A stretch of DNA of 51,813 nucleotides from the NCBI GenBank assembly GCA_002748065.1, contig PDRJ01000038.1:1-51813 (forward strand), given 5' to 3'. Both the position numbers and the translations under genes were made by a program. The notes beneath the pieces were generated by a model. That model saw only the letters and a list, made by a program, of their open reading frames with translations. It was not told the origin of the DNA and did no database searches. Below are positions 17,155-25,935 of the stretch, in pieces (within the stretch, counting starts at the first letter, position 1; every line of letters begins with the position of its first letter). The stretch is from Bacteroidota bacterium. Lineage in GTDB: Bacteria > Bacteroidota > Bacteroidia > Bacteroidales > BM520.

Positions 17155-17997
17155 ATGAGTGTTCCGTTTTTTGTAGCAAATAGCTACTCCATTTCGGAGT
17201 TTATTACACGTAAATACAGCACCTCCTTCTCTTTGGCCACCTCCCTGCTGGAGAAGCCCCAAAGAGAGGCCATCTACGCCGTGTATGGTTTTGTGCGTTT
17301 GGCCGATGAGATTGTTGACAGTTTCCACAATTTTGATCAACCCTTCTTGCTCAACAAACTGGATGAGGAGTTGGCATACGCCCTGGAGAAAGGGATAAGC
17401 ACCAACCCCATCCTGACCGCTTTTGCCGATACTGTCGTAAAATATCAAATTGAGAAACCACATATCCAAGCATTTATGGATAGCATGAGGTTCGACCTGA
17501 GCAAAAAGAAGTACACCACTACCAAAGAGTTGAATAGGTACATCTATGGCTCTGCCGATGTGGTTGGCTTAATATGCTTGAAAATCTTTTGTAACGGAGA
17601 TACAGCCCTTTACCAACAACTGGAAGCACCTGCACAGAAATTGGGAAGTGCCTTTCAAAAGGTTAATTTCCTACGGGACCTAAAGAGTGATATGGAGGAG
17701 TTGGGAAGGAGATACTTCCCTGAGATCTCAGAGGAGGCATTGAACGAGACCCATAAAAAACGGATAGAGGCCTCCATCGAAGCAGACTTTAAAGAGGCAT
17801 GGGAAGGGATCAAACAGTTACCGAATCGATCAAAACTGGCTGTAGCATTGGCCTACAAATATTACAACGGCTTATTAAAAAAAATCAAGAAAACCCCGGC
17901 AAAGAAACTATTAGCACAAAGAATACGCCTCTCCAACTTCAGAAAATACCTGATCATCCTAAGAGTATATGTACAATACCAAACAAACCGAATTTAG
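17155..17997 (+). CDS. crtB: Phytoene/squalene synthase family protein
   Basis: A 280-residue head-to-head prenyl synthase that would condense two geranylgeranyl diphosphates into phytoene. The first aspartate motif is DEIVDSFHNFD near 57-67; the second region is QKVNFLRDLKSDMEELGRRYFP near 168-189. The CrtI gene in the same operon favours phytoene over squalene. It is the first gene of the operon and is preceded by a structured leader. Confidence 0.9.
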   Translation: MSVPFFVANSYSISEFITRKYSTSFSLATSLLEKPQREAIYAVYGFVRLADEIVDSFHNFDQPFLLNKLDEELAYALEKGISTNPILTAFADTVVKYQIEKPHIQAFMDSMRFDLSKKKYTTTKELNRYIYGSADVVGLICLKIFCNGDTALYQQLEAPAQKLGSAFQKVNFLRDLKSDMEELGRRYFPEISEEALNETHKKRIEASIEADFKEAWEGIKQLPNRSKLAVALAYKYYNGLLKKIKKTPAKKLLAQRIRLSNFRKYLIILRVYVQYQTNRI

Positions 17998-18001
17998 CAA
18001 T

Positions 18002-18658
18002 ATGCCCATAAACCTCTACCCCAGAAATAGGATCTCGGAGCATAAGGTAAAGCGATTTATCGCCACCTTCTATGTGGTAGGTGCTTTCGGTTTTCTTATC
18101 CCCCTAACAAAAGAGCTTTTTATCACCATCACCCCTATTGCACTTTTGCTAAACACTTACCTACTGGCGATCTACCACAACAAATACTCGTTAAAGGCCA
18201 TTGCTGTTTTCACCCTTATCTTTCTTTTGGGCTTTTTTATCGAAGTAATCGGGGTGAATACAGGCCTCATCTTTGGCTCTTACCAATACGGGAGTGGGCT
18301 TGGGGTAAAGATTTTCGACACACCTCTGCTCATCGGGGTGAACTGGCTCTTTTTAACCTATGCCTGCTCATCGGTACTGCATCGTCTCCGCATAAACAAG
18401 AACCTATCGGTAATCATGACGGCTCTTCTTATGCTGGGTTACGACTTGATACTAGAGCAAGTTGCCCCAAAAATGGATATGTGGCACTGGGAAGGAGGCC
18501 TCATACCGATCCAGAACTACATGGCCTGGTTTGCCATTGCCCTCCTCTTTGCCGCCCTACTCAGGTTCTTCAGGATAAACCTTAAAAACAGCCTCTCCGG
18601 CACACTGCTTATCGCTCAATTTATCTTTTTTGTGGTACTGATGTTTATTCTTAAATAG
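18002..18658 (+). CDS. CruF-like carotenoid biosynthesis membrane protein
   Basis: A 218-residue integral membrane protein with about six to seven helices, of the carotenoid biosynthesis protein family that includes CruF (1',2'-hydratase) and haloarchaeal C50 carotenoid hydratase. Typical features are FFIEVIGVNTGLIFGSYQYG (helix 3 onward), ACSS after helix 4, LMLGYDLILEQVAPKMDMWHW, and IPIQNYMAWF. An ATG at 17969, inside crtB, would add 11 residues. A carotenoid hydroxylated by it could be glycosylated by the next gene product. The dispersed repeat starts right after its stop codon. Confidence 0.8.
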   Translation: MPINLYPRNRISEHKVKRFIATFYVVGAFGFLIPLTKELFITITPIALLLNTYLLAIYHNKYSLKAIAVFTLIFLLGFFIEVIGVNTGLIFGSYQYGSGLGVKIFDTPLLIGVNWLFLTYACSSVLHRLRINKNLSVIMTALLMLGYDLILEQVAPKMDMWHWEGGLIPIQNYMAWFAIALLFAALLRFFRINLKNSLSGTLLIAQFIFFVVLMFILK

Positions 18659-18757
18659 CGTTCGTCTATAGAGTCCGACTTCTTCATTATGCTTCTCTCC
18701 CCAATGGTCATTTACCCCAGTAAGCTCACCTATCTCCTCCTTCGCAAGCCGCATTTC
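18659..18757 (+). repeat. Dispersed repeat, copy 3
   Basis: Starts immediately after the stop codon (18656-18658) of the CruF-like gene as CGTTCGTCTATAGAGTCCGA, then ATGCTTCTC, a CCCCAGTAAGCTCACCTAT block and CTTCGCAAGCC, all shared with copy 1. It lies inside the carotenoid operon, so it should be transcribed. The remaining 100 bases up to the next ATG (18858) hold no gene I can support. Confidence 0.75.
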
Positions 18758-18857
18758 ATAATGTTGGAAGAACAGCTTAGAGGGCAGAGAAGGGAGCTGA
18801 AGCTGAATACAACACCTTTTACACACAAATTCCAGACCTGCAAAAAATAGAAGATTC

Positions 18858-19949
18858 ATGATCCGATACCTGGCATACCTCTCCATAGGGTTTATCTCCT
18901 TTCAGTTTCTTAATGTACTGCTGAACCTCCTCTTCCGTCAAAGAATCGGAAAAACGGTTTCACCCTCAGACGAAATGGTATCGGTACTCATCCCGGCACG
19001 CGACGAGGCTCACAACATTGGTTTTTTATTAGATGACTTAAGCAAGATAAGAGGGACAAACTTAGAGATCATCATCTTTGACGACCAATCAACCGACGAC
19101 ACATGCGCCGTTGTGGAGCGGCACGCCTCATCAGACCCAAGGATACAACTGATACGGTCGGAGAGCACGCTGCCGGAGGGGTGGTTGGGAAAAAACCACG
19201 CATGCTATCAACTGGCTAAACAGGCAAAAGGAAGCTACTATCTCTTCATCGATGCAGATGTAAGAATAGAGGGGAATATCATAAGCGATGCCCTCGCGTA
19301 CCTGAAAAAACACCAACTGGGGCTCCTCTCCATTTTCCCGGTTCAGATACTGAAAAGCCGGGGAGAGAAGATCACTGTCCCCATGATGAACTACATCCTC
19401 TTAACACTTTTACCGTTGATCTTCGTACGCGTCTCTCCCTTCCCTTCCCACAGCGCGGCAAACGGCCAGTTTATGTTTTTCGACGCCCTTACCTACCGGA
19501 AAACACAGCCCCACAAACACCTTAAATCGTCTCATGTTGAAGACATTGCCATCGCCAGGTATTTCAAAAAACAACGCATAAAGATCGCTTGTACAACCCA
19601 CGAAGAGCGAATACAGTGTAGGATGTATCAAAGTTATGGCGAAGCGTTGAGCGGCTTCTCTAAAAACATCATTATGTTTTTTGGAAATAAACGGCTTCTA
19701 GCACTCCTCTTTGCACTCTTCACAGCGTTGGGCTTTCTGCCTGTCCTCATGGCACTCCCAACTATTTTTCCCCTCTATCTTGTCGTTCTCCTTGTGATAC
19801 TCCTATCTTACTCGTACATTAGCAAGCAGAATATGGGTACCAACCTGTTACTATTTCCGGCTCAGATCCTGTTTCTATTTCAGGTGATGATCATGGGAAT
19901 GATGAACAAAAAAAGACACACATGGAAAGGACGAAATATCTACTCATAA
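18858..19949 (+). CDS. Glycosyltransferase family 2, carotenoid operon
   Basis: A 363-residue membrane-associated GT-A glycosyltransferase. An N-terminal helix is followed by VSVLIPARDEAHNI (about 36-49), IIFDDQSTDDT (about 71-81) and the metal-binding DAD in LFIDADVRIEGN (about 130-141). Two or three C-terminal helices (from about 270) follow. By position between CruF-like and CrtI genes it probably glycosylates a hydroxylated carotenoid, like CruC/CrtQ-type enzymes; this is inferred from context. It overlaps the next gene by 28 bases. Confidence 0.82.
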   Translation: MIRYLAYLSIGFISFQFLNVLLNLLFRQRIGKTVSPSDEMVSVLIPARDEAHNIGFLLDDLSKIRGTNLEIIIFDDQSTDDTCAVVERHASSDPRIQLIRSESTLPEGWLGKNHACYQLAKQAKGSYYLFIDADVRIEGNIISDALAYLKKHQLGLLSIFPVQILKSRGEKITVPMMNYILLTLLPLIFVRVSPFPSHSAANGQFMFFDALTYRKTQPHKHLKSSHVEDIAIARYFKKQRIKIACTTHEERIQCRMYQSYGEALSGFSKNIIMFFGNKRLLALLFALFTALGFLPVLMALPTIFPLYLVVLLVILLSYSYISKQNMGTNLLLFPAQILFLFQVMIMGMMNKKRHTWKGRNIYS

Positions 19950-20656
19950 CCCTCCTCTGTTCGTTGACCCTTCTGGTATGGGGGCAAAGTGGAAGCAGCA
20001 TTTACCGAGCCTATGCAACAGGAGATATGGCTCGTTGGAAAAGGGTGATGGATAACCTATCCAAGGAGGGGCAACAGGACAAAGAGAAGCAACTGGAAAT
20101 CATCAATTATCAGTATGGCTACATTGCATGGTGTCTTGGTCAGGATAATGACCAGGAAGCAAAGAGGTATCTGAGCAGGGCAAGAAAAAACATCAGCAAG
20201 CTGGAAAAACAGGGATACCGTTTGTCACAACTGTATGCTTACAAGGCCGCCTTTATCGGTTTTGAAATCGGTTTATCACCGTACAAAGCACCCTTTATCG
20301 GCTCCAAAAGCTTAGCCTTTGCTCAACAGGCCCTGGAACTTGATGCTCAAAATGCGATGGCACATGTACAACTGGGCAACATCTATTCCCACATGCCCGC
20401 GATGATGGGAGGCTCCAGGATGAAAGCGATACAGCACTATCAAAAAGCTATCGAACTCATGGAGAAGAGGGAACAGGCCACTGAAAACTGGAACTATCTT
20501 AACCTGCTGGTGGCAACGATTGAAACCTATACCGCATTGAAAGAGTATAAAAATGCAGAGGCCTATTGTCTTAAAGCACTCACCGTTGAACCTGATTTTA
20601 AATGGGTAAAGAGTAAACTCTACCCGGAAATTGTCAAAAAATTATCCCATGAATAA
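19922..20656 (+). CDS. Secreted TPR-repeat protein in carotenoid operon
   Basis: A 244-residue exported protein with a signal peptide ending LVWGQ and then helical TPR-like repeats (for example ALELDAQNAMAHVQLGNIY and KNAEAYCLKALTVEPDF). It has no catalytic motif. The gene overlaps the glycosyltransferase gene upstream by 28 bases and crtI downstream by 8 bases, so it is translated as part of the carotenoid operon, though no TPR protein is a known carotenoid enzyme. Confidence 0.8.
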   Translation: MERTKYLLITLLCSLTLLVWGQSGSSIYRAYATGDMARWKRVMDNLSKEGQQDKEKQLEIINYQYGYIAWCLGQDNDQEAKRYLSRARKNISKLEKQGYRLSQLYAYKAAFIGFEIGLSPYKAPFIGSKSLAFAQQALELDAQNAMAHVQLGNIYSHMPAMMGGSRMKAIQHYQKAIELMEKREQATENWNYLNLLVATIETYTALKEYKNAEAYCLKALTVEPDFKWVKSKLYPEIVKKLSHE

Positions 20657-22121
20657 AAAAGTAATCATTGTAGGTACGGGGCTGGGCGGCCTCTCCACCG
20701 GTCTGCGACTGGCCACGAGAGGATATCAAGTCCACTTCATCGAAAAAGGATCACAACCGGGCGGACGGCTTAACCAACTCAAGAAGGATGGGTTCACCTT
20801 TGATGTGGGCCCCAGCTTCTTCAGTATGCCCTATGAATTTGAAGAGCTTGTGGAGGACTGCAAAATCGCAATGCCCTTTGAATTTGTGGAGTTAGATCCG
20901 CTTTATACGGTCCACTTCCGGGGGAGCAATAGAAAGTTCTCCCTTTACAAAGATATCGACAAGCTAAGTGCCCAATTTAAGGAGATAGAACCCAACTTTA
21001 AGGCCAGGTTTACCGCCTATCTAAAGCGATGTGAAACGCTCTACAATGATACGGTTGACATTGTTATCAAGCAAAATTTCGACACTATTCCCGGCTACAT
21101 AAAGGCCCTGATGCAAGTCCCCCCCCGGCACCTCCCCATCCTACTTAAAACCTTTTGGAAACAAAGCAGCTCATTTTTTGAGTCTGAGGAGGCCCAACAA
21201 ATTGTATCGCTCATCGCCTTCTTCTTAGGCCGAACCCCCTTTGACACCAACGCCGTATACACCCTGCTATCCCATATTGAGTTCACCCACACCGGATATT
21301 ACAACGTAAAAGGGGGGATGTACAACATTGTAACAGGCTTGGTAAAGGCGCTGAAAGCGCATAATGCAACCTTCGAGTACAACACCGAGATCACCGATTT
21401 CAGCAGCGAGGGCGAGAAGGTGACCGCCCTTATTGACCAAAACGGCCGATCGTGGGAAGCAGACATTTTCCTCATCAATGCAGATGCGGCGCTATTTCGG
21501 GGAACCGTCTTTAAACGCAAACGATACAGCCCCGAGAAGCTTAAAAAGATGCATTGGACCATGGGCTATTTAACCTTCTATGTGGGCATAAAAACCCGAC
21601 TACCCGAAGTAGCACACCACAATTACTTTTTGGGCGACAACTACAGAAACTATGCGAAAGAGGTGATAAAGCACCCCGGGGTTCTGGAAAAACCCTATTA
21701 CTACGTCAATGTGCTCTCTAAACACAATAGAGAATGTGCCCCGGAGGGTTGTGAAGCCCTATTTTTTGTTTGTCCTGTACCCAACCTGCTCTACAAAAAA
21801 GATTGGTCTGACAAGCAGGAGATAATTGACAGCATCATTGAGGATTTCTCTAAAAGGATAGGCCGGGATCTTTCCAAAGAGATCATCCTTCAAATGGCCT
21901 ATACCCCGGAGGAGTGGCAAAACCATTTCAACCTCTATAAGGGAGCGGGCTTAGGGCTCTCGCACGATATGATGCAGATTGGAGCCTTACGGCCTAAGAA
22001 TTATGACGAGCAATACAAAAACACGTTCTATGTGGGGGCATCAACGATCCCCGGTGCCGGGTTACCCATGGCTGTGATCAGCTCCAAACTGGCCGCAGAA
22101 CGCATTTACACCTACCCATAA
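20649..22121 (+). CDS. crtI: Phytoene desaturase family protein (CrtI)
   Basis: A 490-residue FAD-dependent desaturase that introduces double bases into phytoene to give lycopene-type polyenes. The N-terminal dinucleotide site is VGTGLGGLSTGLRLATRG with PGGRLNQL and FDVGPSFFSMP, and the C-terminal signature is YVGASTIPGAGLPMAVISSK. The ATG at 20649 puts the GxGxxG at the usual distance from the N-terminus; an in-frame TTG lies at 20631. No lycopene cyclase lies in the operon, so an acyclic product is suggested. Confidence 0.92.
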   Translation: MNKKVIIVGTGLGGLSTGLRLATRGYQVHFIEKGSQPGGRLNQLKKDGFTFDVGPSFFSMPYEFEELVEDCKIAMPFEFVELDPLYTVHFRGSNRKFSLYKDIDKLSAQFKEIEPNFKARFTAYLKRCETLYNDTVDIVIKQNFDTIPGYIKALMQVPPRHLPILLKTFWKQSSSFFESEEAQQIVSLIAFFLGRTPFDTNAVYTLLSHIEFTHTGYYNVKGGMYNIVTGLVKALKAHNATFEYNTEITDFSSEGEKVTALIDQNGRSWEADIFLINADAALFRGTVFKRKRYSPEKLKKMHWTMGYLTFYVGIKTRLPEVAHHNYFLGDNYRNYAKEVIKHPGVLEKPYYYVNVLSKHNRECAPEGCEALFFVCPVPNLLYKKDWSDKQEIIDSIIEDFSKRIGRDLSKEIILQMAYTPEEWQNHFNLYKGAGLGLSHDMMQIGALRPKNYDEQYKNTFYVGASTIPGAGLPMAVISSKLAAERIYTYP

Positions 22122-22197
22122 AAACACCACACATCGCATCTTTCAATTCATAAGAAAACCCATTATATTTCTCAACTTCACAAAAAAACATACCGTT

Positions 22198-23427
22198 ATG
22201 AAAACAAGATCATTTCTTCTTGCACTCCTCCCCCTTGTCGGATTTCTTTTTTCCGCTTGCAACACCGCGCAAGAAGCGAAAAAAGAGACACCCTATGTGG
22301 TCATGCTCTCTATGGATGGATTTCGTTGGGATTATGTAGATCGCGTGCCCACGCCAAACCTGGATAAGGTGGCTCAAAGAGGGGTAAAAGCCCAATCACT
22401 GAAACCGGCATTCCCCTCCAAGACCTTCCCCAACCACTATACCATTGCCACGGGACTCTATCCCGATCATCATGGCCTTGTACACAACACCTTTTTAGAC
22501 CCGAAAAGTGGACGAAAATATGCCATTGGAGATCCTGAAACCCGCGGAGACCAATACTTCTATGGAGGAGAACCCATCTGGATGACGGCAGAAAAACAAG
22601 GGGTTATTTGTGGCTCCTACTTCTGGGTAGGTTCCGACGTAGATGGCCTCCACCCCACCTACTGGAAACCTTACGACCACCACTTCCCCTACGACCAACG
22701 TATCGACAGCGTTATTGCATGGCTGCAAAAACCGGAAACCATACGTCCCCATCTAATCACCTGGTACTTCCCCGAACCGGATATCACAGGGCATGAGCAA
22801 GGACCAGAATCCAAAGCCATGGATAGCTTGCTCGTAGAGCTGGACAGGTATGTGGGAGTTTTCCTTGATAAACTAGAGCAACTTCCCATCTACGACCAAA
22901 TCAACATCATCCTCACCTCCGACCATGGCATGACCTCCATGGATCCCGAAAAGACCATTCATATTCAGGAGCTCATTCCCGACTCCCTCATCCTGGATTT
23001 CGCAGGCTCCTCTCCCACAATCTGTCTGGATGTAAACGATGCATATATTGATGAGTGTGTGGAATTGCTGGCAAAACACCCACACCTCCAAGCGTGGAGA
23101 TCCGCTGAAGTCCCGGAAAGGCTTCATTACGGTACCAATCCAAGGACTTTGGACATCGTCGTCACCTCTGACAACCACTGGGGGCTCTTTATGAAGAAAC
23201 CCAAAAACAAAAAGCACCTAAACAGAGGAAACCACGGCTTCGATAATGATATCAAGGAGATGCATGCCATCTTCTACGCCTGTGGCCCAGCATTTAAAGA
23301 GAACACCATCGTTCCCACTTTCGAGAATGTTCATATCTATCCCTTAATTGCTGAGATCCTGCACATTCAACCGGAAAAAACAGATGGAGATCTAAAACAA
23401 GTGCAAAGCATGCTCAAAAAAAGATAA
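22198..23427 (+). CDS. Nucleotide pyrophosphatase/phosphodiesterase-like lipoprotein
   Basis: A 409-residue alkaline-phosphatase-superfamily enzyme of the NPP type, probably hydrolysing phosphodiester or pyrophosphate bonds of nucleotides or lipids outside the cytoplasm. The signal peptide has a lipobox Cys21 (FLFSAC). Metal site 1 begins with Asp in VMLSMDGFRWDY, the nucleophile is Thr in FPSKTFPNHYTIATG, and other ligands are in TSDHGMTSM and GNHGFDN. The length matches bacterial NPP. It has a possible weak leader but no obvious operon partner. Confidence 0.87.
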   Translation: MKTRSFLLALLPLVGFLFSACNTAQEAKKETPYVVMLSMDGFRWDYVDRVPTPNLDKVAQRGVKAQSLKPAFPSKTFPNHYTIATGLYPDHHGLVHNTFLDPKSGRKYAIGDPETRGDQYFYGGEPIWMTAEKQGVICGSYFWVGSDVDGLHPTYWKPYDHHFPYDQRIDSVIAWLQKPETIRPHLITWYFPEPDITGHEQGPESKAMDSLLVELDRYVGVFLDKLEQLPIYDQINIILTSDHGMTSMDPEKTIHIQELIPDSLILDFAGSSPTICLDVNDAYIDECVELLAKHPHLQAWRSAEVPERLHYGTNPRTLDIVVTSDNHWGLFMKKPKNKKHLNRGNHGFDNDIKEMHAIFYACGPAFKENTIVPTFENVHIYPLIAEILHIQPEKTDGDLKQVQSMLKKR

Positions 23428-23466
23428 TATTCCCCACCAAAGATTGCATTGTTTCTCATAATAAAC

Positions 23467-23474
23467 TATCTTTG
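23467..23474 (+). promoter_or_regulatory. Promoter -7 box, small exported protein gene
   Basis: TATCTTTG with a TTG at 23444-23446 as a possible -33, 20 bases upstream. It lies before the ATG at 23512 and argues against the in-frame TTG at 23449. Confidence 0.55.
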
Positions 23475-23511
23475 GCAGGAAATTATATCTACTAACCACT
23501 TATTACAGCTT

Positions 23512-23931
23512 ATGAAAAAGGTAATCCTATTCTTATTTGTATCGCTCGTATCCATGAGTCTCTTTGCAGAGGGTGATGGAAAGAGCCATCTTTTCGACCT
23601 TGATGAGTCTGCCCTTGAGGTACAGTTTGAAGAACTCTCAGTACTTGAGAATTTTGTGCTGGAAAACGGAAATGTCACAGCTATTAGTCTTAAAGATAAT
23701 GGTTTTGATATGGCGGGGTATGCATTCAACACTAACATGACGTCAGACCTGGACTTCCAGTGGGAAGGGTTTCTATGGGGTTTTCTCTGTTGTCCTGTGG
23801 GCTTCTTTGTGATTGCTATTGATAAAGATGAGACCCGTGACAATAAAATATCCTTCTGGATTGGAGTTGGTGCAGGTGTTGTTCTTAGTGCTATCACCTC
23901 TCCTATTTATCTCAGATACTACTACCACTAG
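23512..23931 (+). CDS. Small exported membrane protein, unknown function
   Basis: A 139-residue protein with a signal peptide (MKKVILFLFVSLVSMSLFA) and two hydrophobic C-terminal segments (about 85-100, FLWGFLCCPVGFFVIAI; about 113-134, ISFWIGVGAGVVLSAI). The middle is acidic. I do not recognise a family. Monocistronic by spacing. Confidence 0.65.
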   Translation: MKKVILFLFVSLVSMSLFAEGDGKSHLFDLDESALEVQFEELSVLENFVLENGNVTAISLKDNGFDMAGYAFNTNMTSDLDFQWEGFLWGFLCCPVGFFVIAIDKDETRDNKISFWIGVGAGVVLSAITSPIYLRYYYH

Positions 23932-24049
23932 AAATAGGGAGAGATAGAAAAACTTCCATCTCTTTGCGGAAATCATCCAATAGCCATAAGGTCAACGTGC
24001 TGCTTTATGGCTATTTTTTATTCATTTGCTTTTGGGTATAACACGCGCC

Positions 24050-24769
24050 ATGAGATCAAAATACATCCTCTTCTTTGTTGCCTTATTTTCTTTCTTCTCC
24101 GGTTCTGCACAAATCTATTCACGATTTCAAGCTGATTTCTCCATCAAGGAGATTGGATTTGACGGAAAGCAGAACTTAATGACGGGCTCCCTCTACTTTA
24201 ACAAAGTCACTCGTTCCATCTACTACGCCTTTAACTTTCCTGAAAAGTCGGCCATGATTATTCGTGATAGTTGTACCATCCGACCCGATAAACAAACCAT
24301 CATTCCACACCCTATGGAAGCCAGCGTAATTGATTTCTCTATCTTTAACCTCTTCCTGAATCAGGGGCTCACCTATTACGGTTTGGATCAAACCCCGTAT
24401 GAACTCACCCAGATGGAAGAGGATGGCGAGATGGTCATATCCACATGGGAACTCCCCGGAAAACAGGTCAAAGAGGTGGGAAAGATCCTCTTATCACAAA
24501 AAAAAGGACAACTCTACGGCCTCATCTCTATGGATTCAGAAGAGCATGTGCTCTCCAAACAATTTTTTCTCGATTATCAAGAGATTGAGCACCTCCCCTT
24601 CCCCACTAAGGTTATCCAGATATCCTACCTGGGAGGCCGGGAGAGCACCAAAATCACCACCTACCGAAACATCATCTTAAACAGCAATCAAAATGCAGAG
24701 AAATACAATTATACTATTGATTTTGATCCTGATCAACACCAACCCTCTATGGTCCCAATCGAGCGATGA
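24050..24769 (+). CDS. Secreted protein, possible LolA-like fold
   Basis: A 239-residue exported protein: signal peptide ending FSGSAQ, then alternating strands (for example IYSRFQADFSIKEI, ITTYRNIILNSNQN). The arrangement of long antiparallel strands and the position of charged turns are reminiscent of LolA/LolB-like lipoprotein-binding folds, but I cannot confirm this. An upstream in-frame TTG at 24026 would add 8 residues. It overlaps the yidD gene by 77 bases, so the two are coupled. Confidence 0.6.
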   Translation: MRSKYILFFVALFSFFSGSAQIYSRFQADFSIKEIGFDGKQNLMTGSLYFNKVTRSIYYAFNFPEKSAMIIRDSCTIRPDKQTIIPHPMEASVIDFSIFNLFLNQGLTYYGLDQTPYELTQMEEDGEMVISTWELPGKQVKEVGKILLSQKKGQLYGLISMDSEEHVLSKQFFLDYQEIEHLPFPTKVIQISYLGGRESTKITTYRNIILNSNQNAEKYNYTIDFDPDQHQPSMVPIER

Positions 24770-25121
24770 GGTGATCGCAATCATCACTACCCTTGAAAAG
24801 GAGTCCTCCCGAAAGAAGCCACAAGAACAACATAAAGAAGAGGTTTTCCTCAACGAATACCAAATGGTACTCTCCGCAAGTTTTCGTTTTTATAAACGAT
24901 TTATCTCATCTCAGGATGCGAGTCAATGTAGCTTTATCCCCTCCTGCTCGGAATATGCGGCACGCGCCATTGAGCAACAGGGCGTGATCCCGGGAATCTT
25001 AAACTTCTTTGATCGGTTTTCACGCTGCAACAGCTTAAGTCCCGAAAATTATAAAAGGGATCCTCACTACCATTTATTAATTGATCCTGTAAGGAATATT
25101 CGCTATGAGAAAACGCAATAA
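24693..25121 (+). CDS. yidD: Membrane protein insertion efficiency factor YidD family
   Basis: A 142-residue protein with the YidD (haemolytic domain) signature: YKRFISSQDASQCSFIPSCSEY near residues 67-88, then GILNFFDRFSRCNS. YidD lies near the YidC insertase and helps insertion of membrane proteins. Unlike the usual short (about 75 residue) cytosolic YidD, this one begins with a signal-like hydrophobic segment (IILLILILINTNPLWSQS) and a charged linker, so it may be exported. It overlaps both neighbours and is not next to oxaA/yidC. Confidence 0.85.
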   Translation: MQRNTIILLILILINTNPLWSQSSDEVIAIITTLEKESSRKKPQEQHKEEVFLNEYQMVLSASFRFYKRFISSQDASQCSFIPSCSEYAARAIEQQGVIPGILNFFDRFSRCNSLSPENYKRDPHYHLLIDPVRNIRYEKTQ

Positions 25122-25935
25122 CCTGCTTCTTATGTGGCTCCTGGGAGTACTCTCTGTAACGGCACAACAAGGAGACCTGTATGACTTATCCCACAGCGTG
25201 GCATTTGCCAATTATCTATACCATAATGGAGAGTATGAGATGGCAGGAAAGGAGTACTATAGGGTATTTAGCATGACGAATCACCACGACTCCATTGCCG
25301 TTAAACTGGGGAACAGCCTTCTCCATACCCATCAATACCCTAAAATTACACGCATCTTCTCCTCCGCTTACGGCAACGATAAGATTCCTTGCTCTGTAAG
25401 CCATATTTATGCAAAAGGACTAATCATGAGCCACAGTGCCCCAAGCGCTTCGGAATGGATCAACCAAACAACCTGCTTTACAGAGGAGGAAAAAAGATAC
25501 TTTACCATTTCCAATAAACTACTTCATTACCAGTTCAAAGAGGCCGCAACAACCTACAATAGCTATGGGGAGTCCTCCGCACTGGTACAACGCTATGAAA
25601 AGGTCTTTAAACAGATCGCTCAAAAAAAGTCCAAAAAGGTATGGACGAGCGTGCTTCTATCCTCCCTCTTACCCGGAGCAGGAAAAGTCTATTGCGGAGA
25701 GTGGAAGGATGGCCTATTCAGCTTCGCCATGTTTGGTCTATCCTTTTGGCAGGCTTATGCGGGATTTCATAAAAAAGGAGTAAAAAGTATCTACGGGTGG
25801 ATTAATGGAGGACTGGCATTGGCTTTCTACTCAGGAAATATTTATGGAAGTATTAAATCCGTACACAAATACAACTATCACATTGAACAGGAGATTCACC
25901 ATGAGGCACAAGAAGTTTTTCTGCTCCCTGATTAA
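25105..25935 (+). CDS. Exported TPR-like protein with DUF5683-type C-terminus
   Basis: A 276-residue protein: signal peptide (LLGVLSVTAQ), helical repeat region (about 25-180), then SVLLSSLLPGAGKVYCGEWKDGLFSFAMFG and further hydrophobic segments to about residue 255. The SLLPGAGxxY motif resembles the DUF5683 signature in the protein at 15638-16219. The gene overlaps yidD by 17 bases and the next gene by 35 bases. It shares architecture with the following protein, suggesting an ancient duplication. Function unknown. Confidence 0.7.
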   Translation: MRKRNNLLLMWLLGVLSVTAQQGDLYDLSHSVAFANYLYHNGEYEMAGKEYYRVFSMTNHHDSIAVKLGNSLLHTHQYPKITRIFSSAYGNDKIPCSVSHIYAKGLIMSHSAPSASEWINQTTCFTEEEKRYFTISNKLLHYQFKEAATTYNSYGESSALVQRYEKVFKQIAQKKSKKVWTSVLLSSLLPGAGKVYCGEWKDGLFSFAMFGLSFWQAYAGFHKKGVKSIYGWINGGLALAFYSGNIYGSIKSVHKYNYHIEQEIHHEAQEVFLLPD

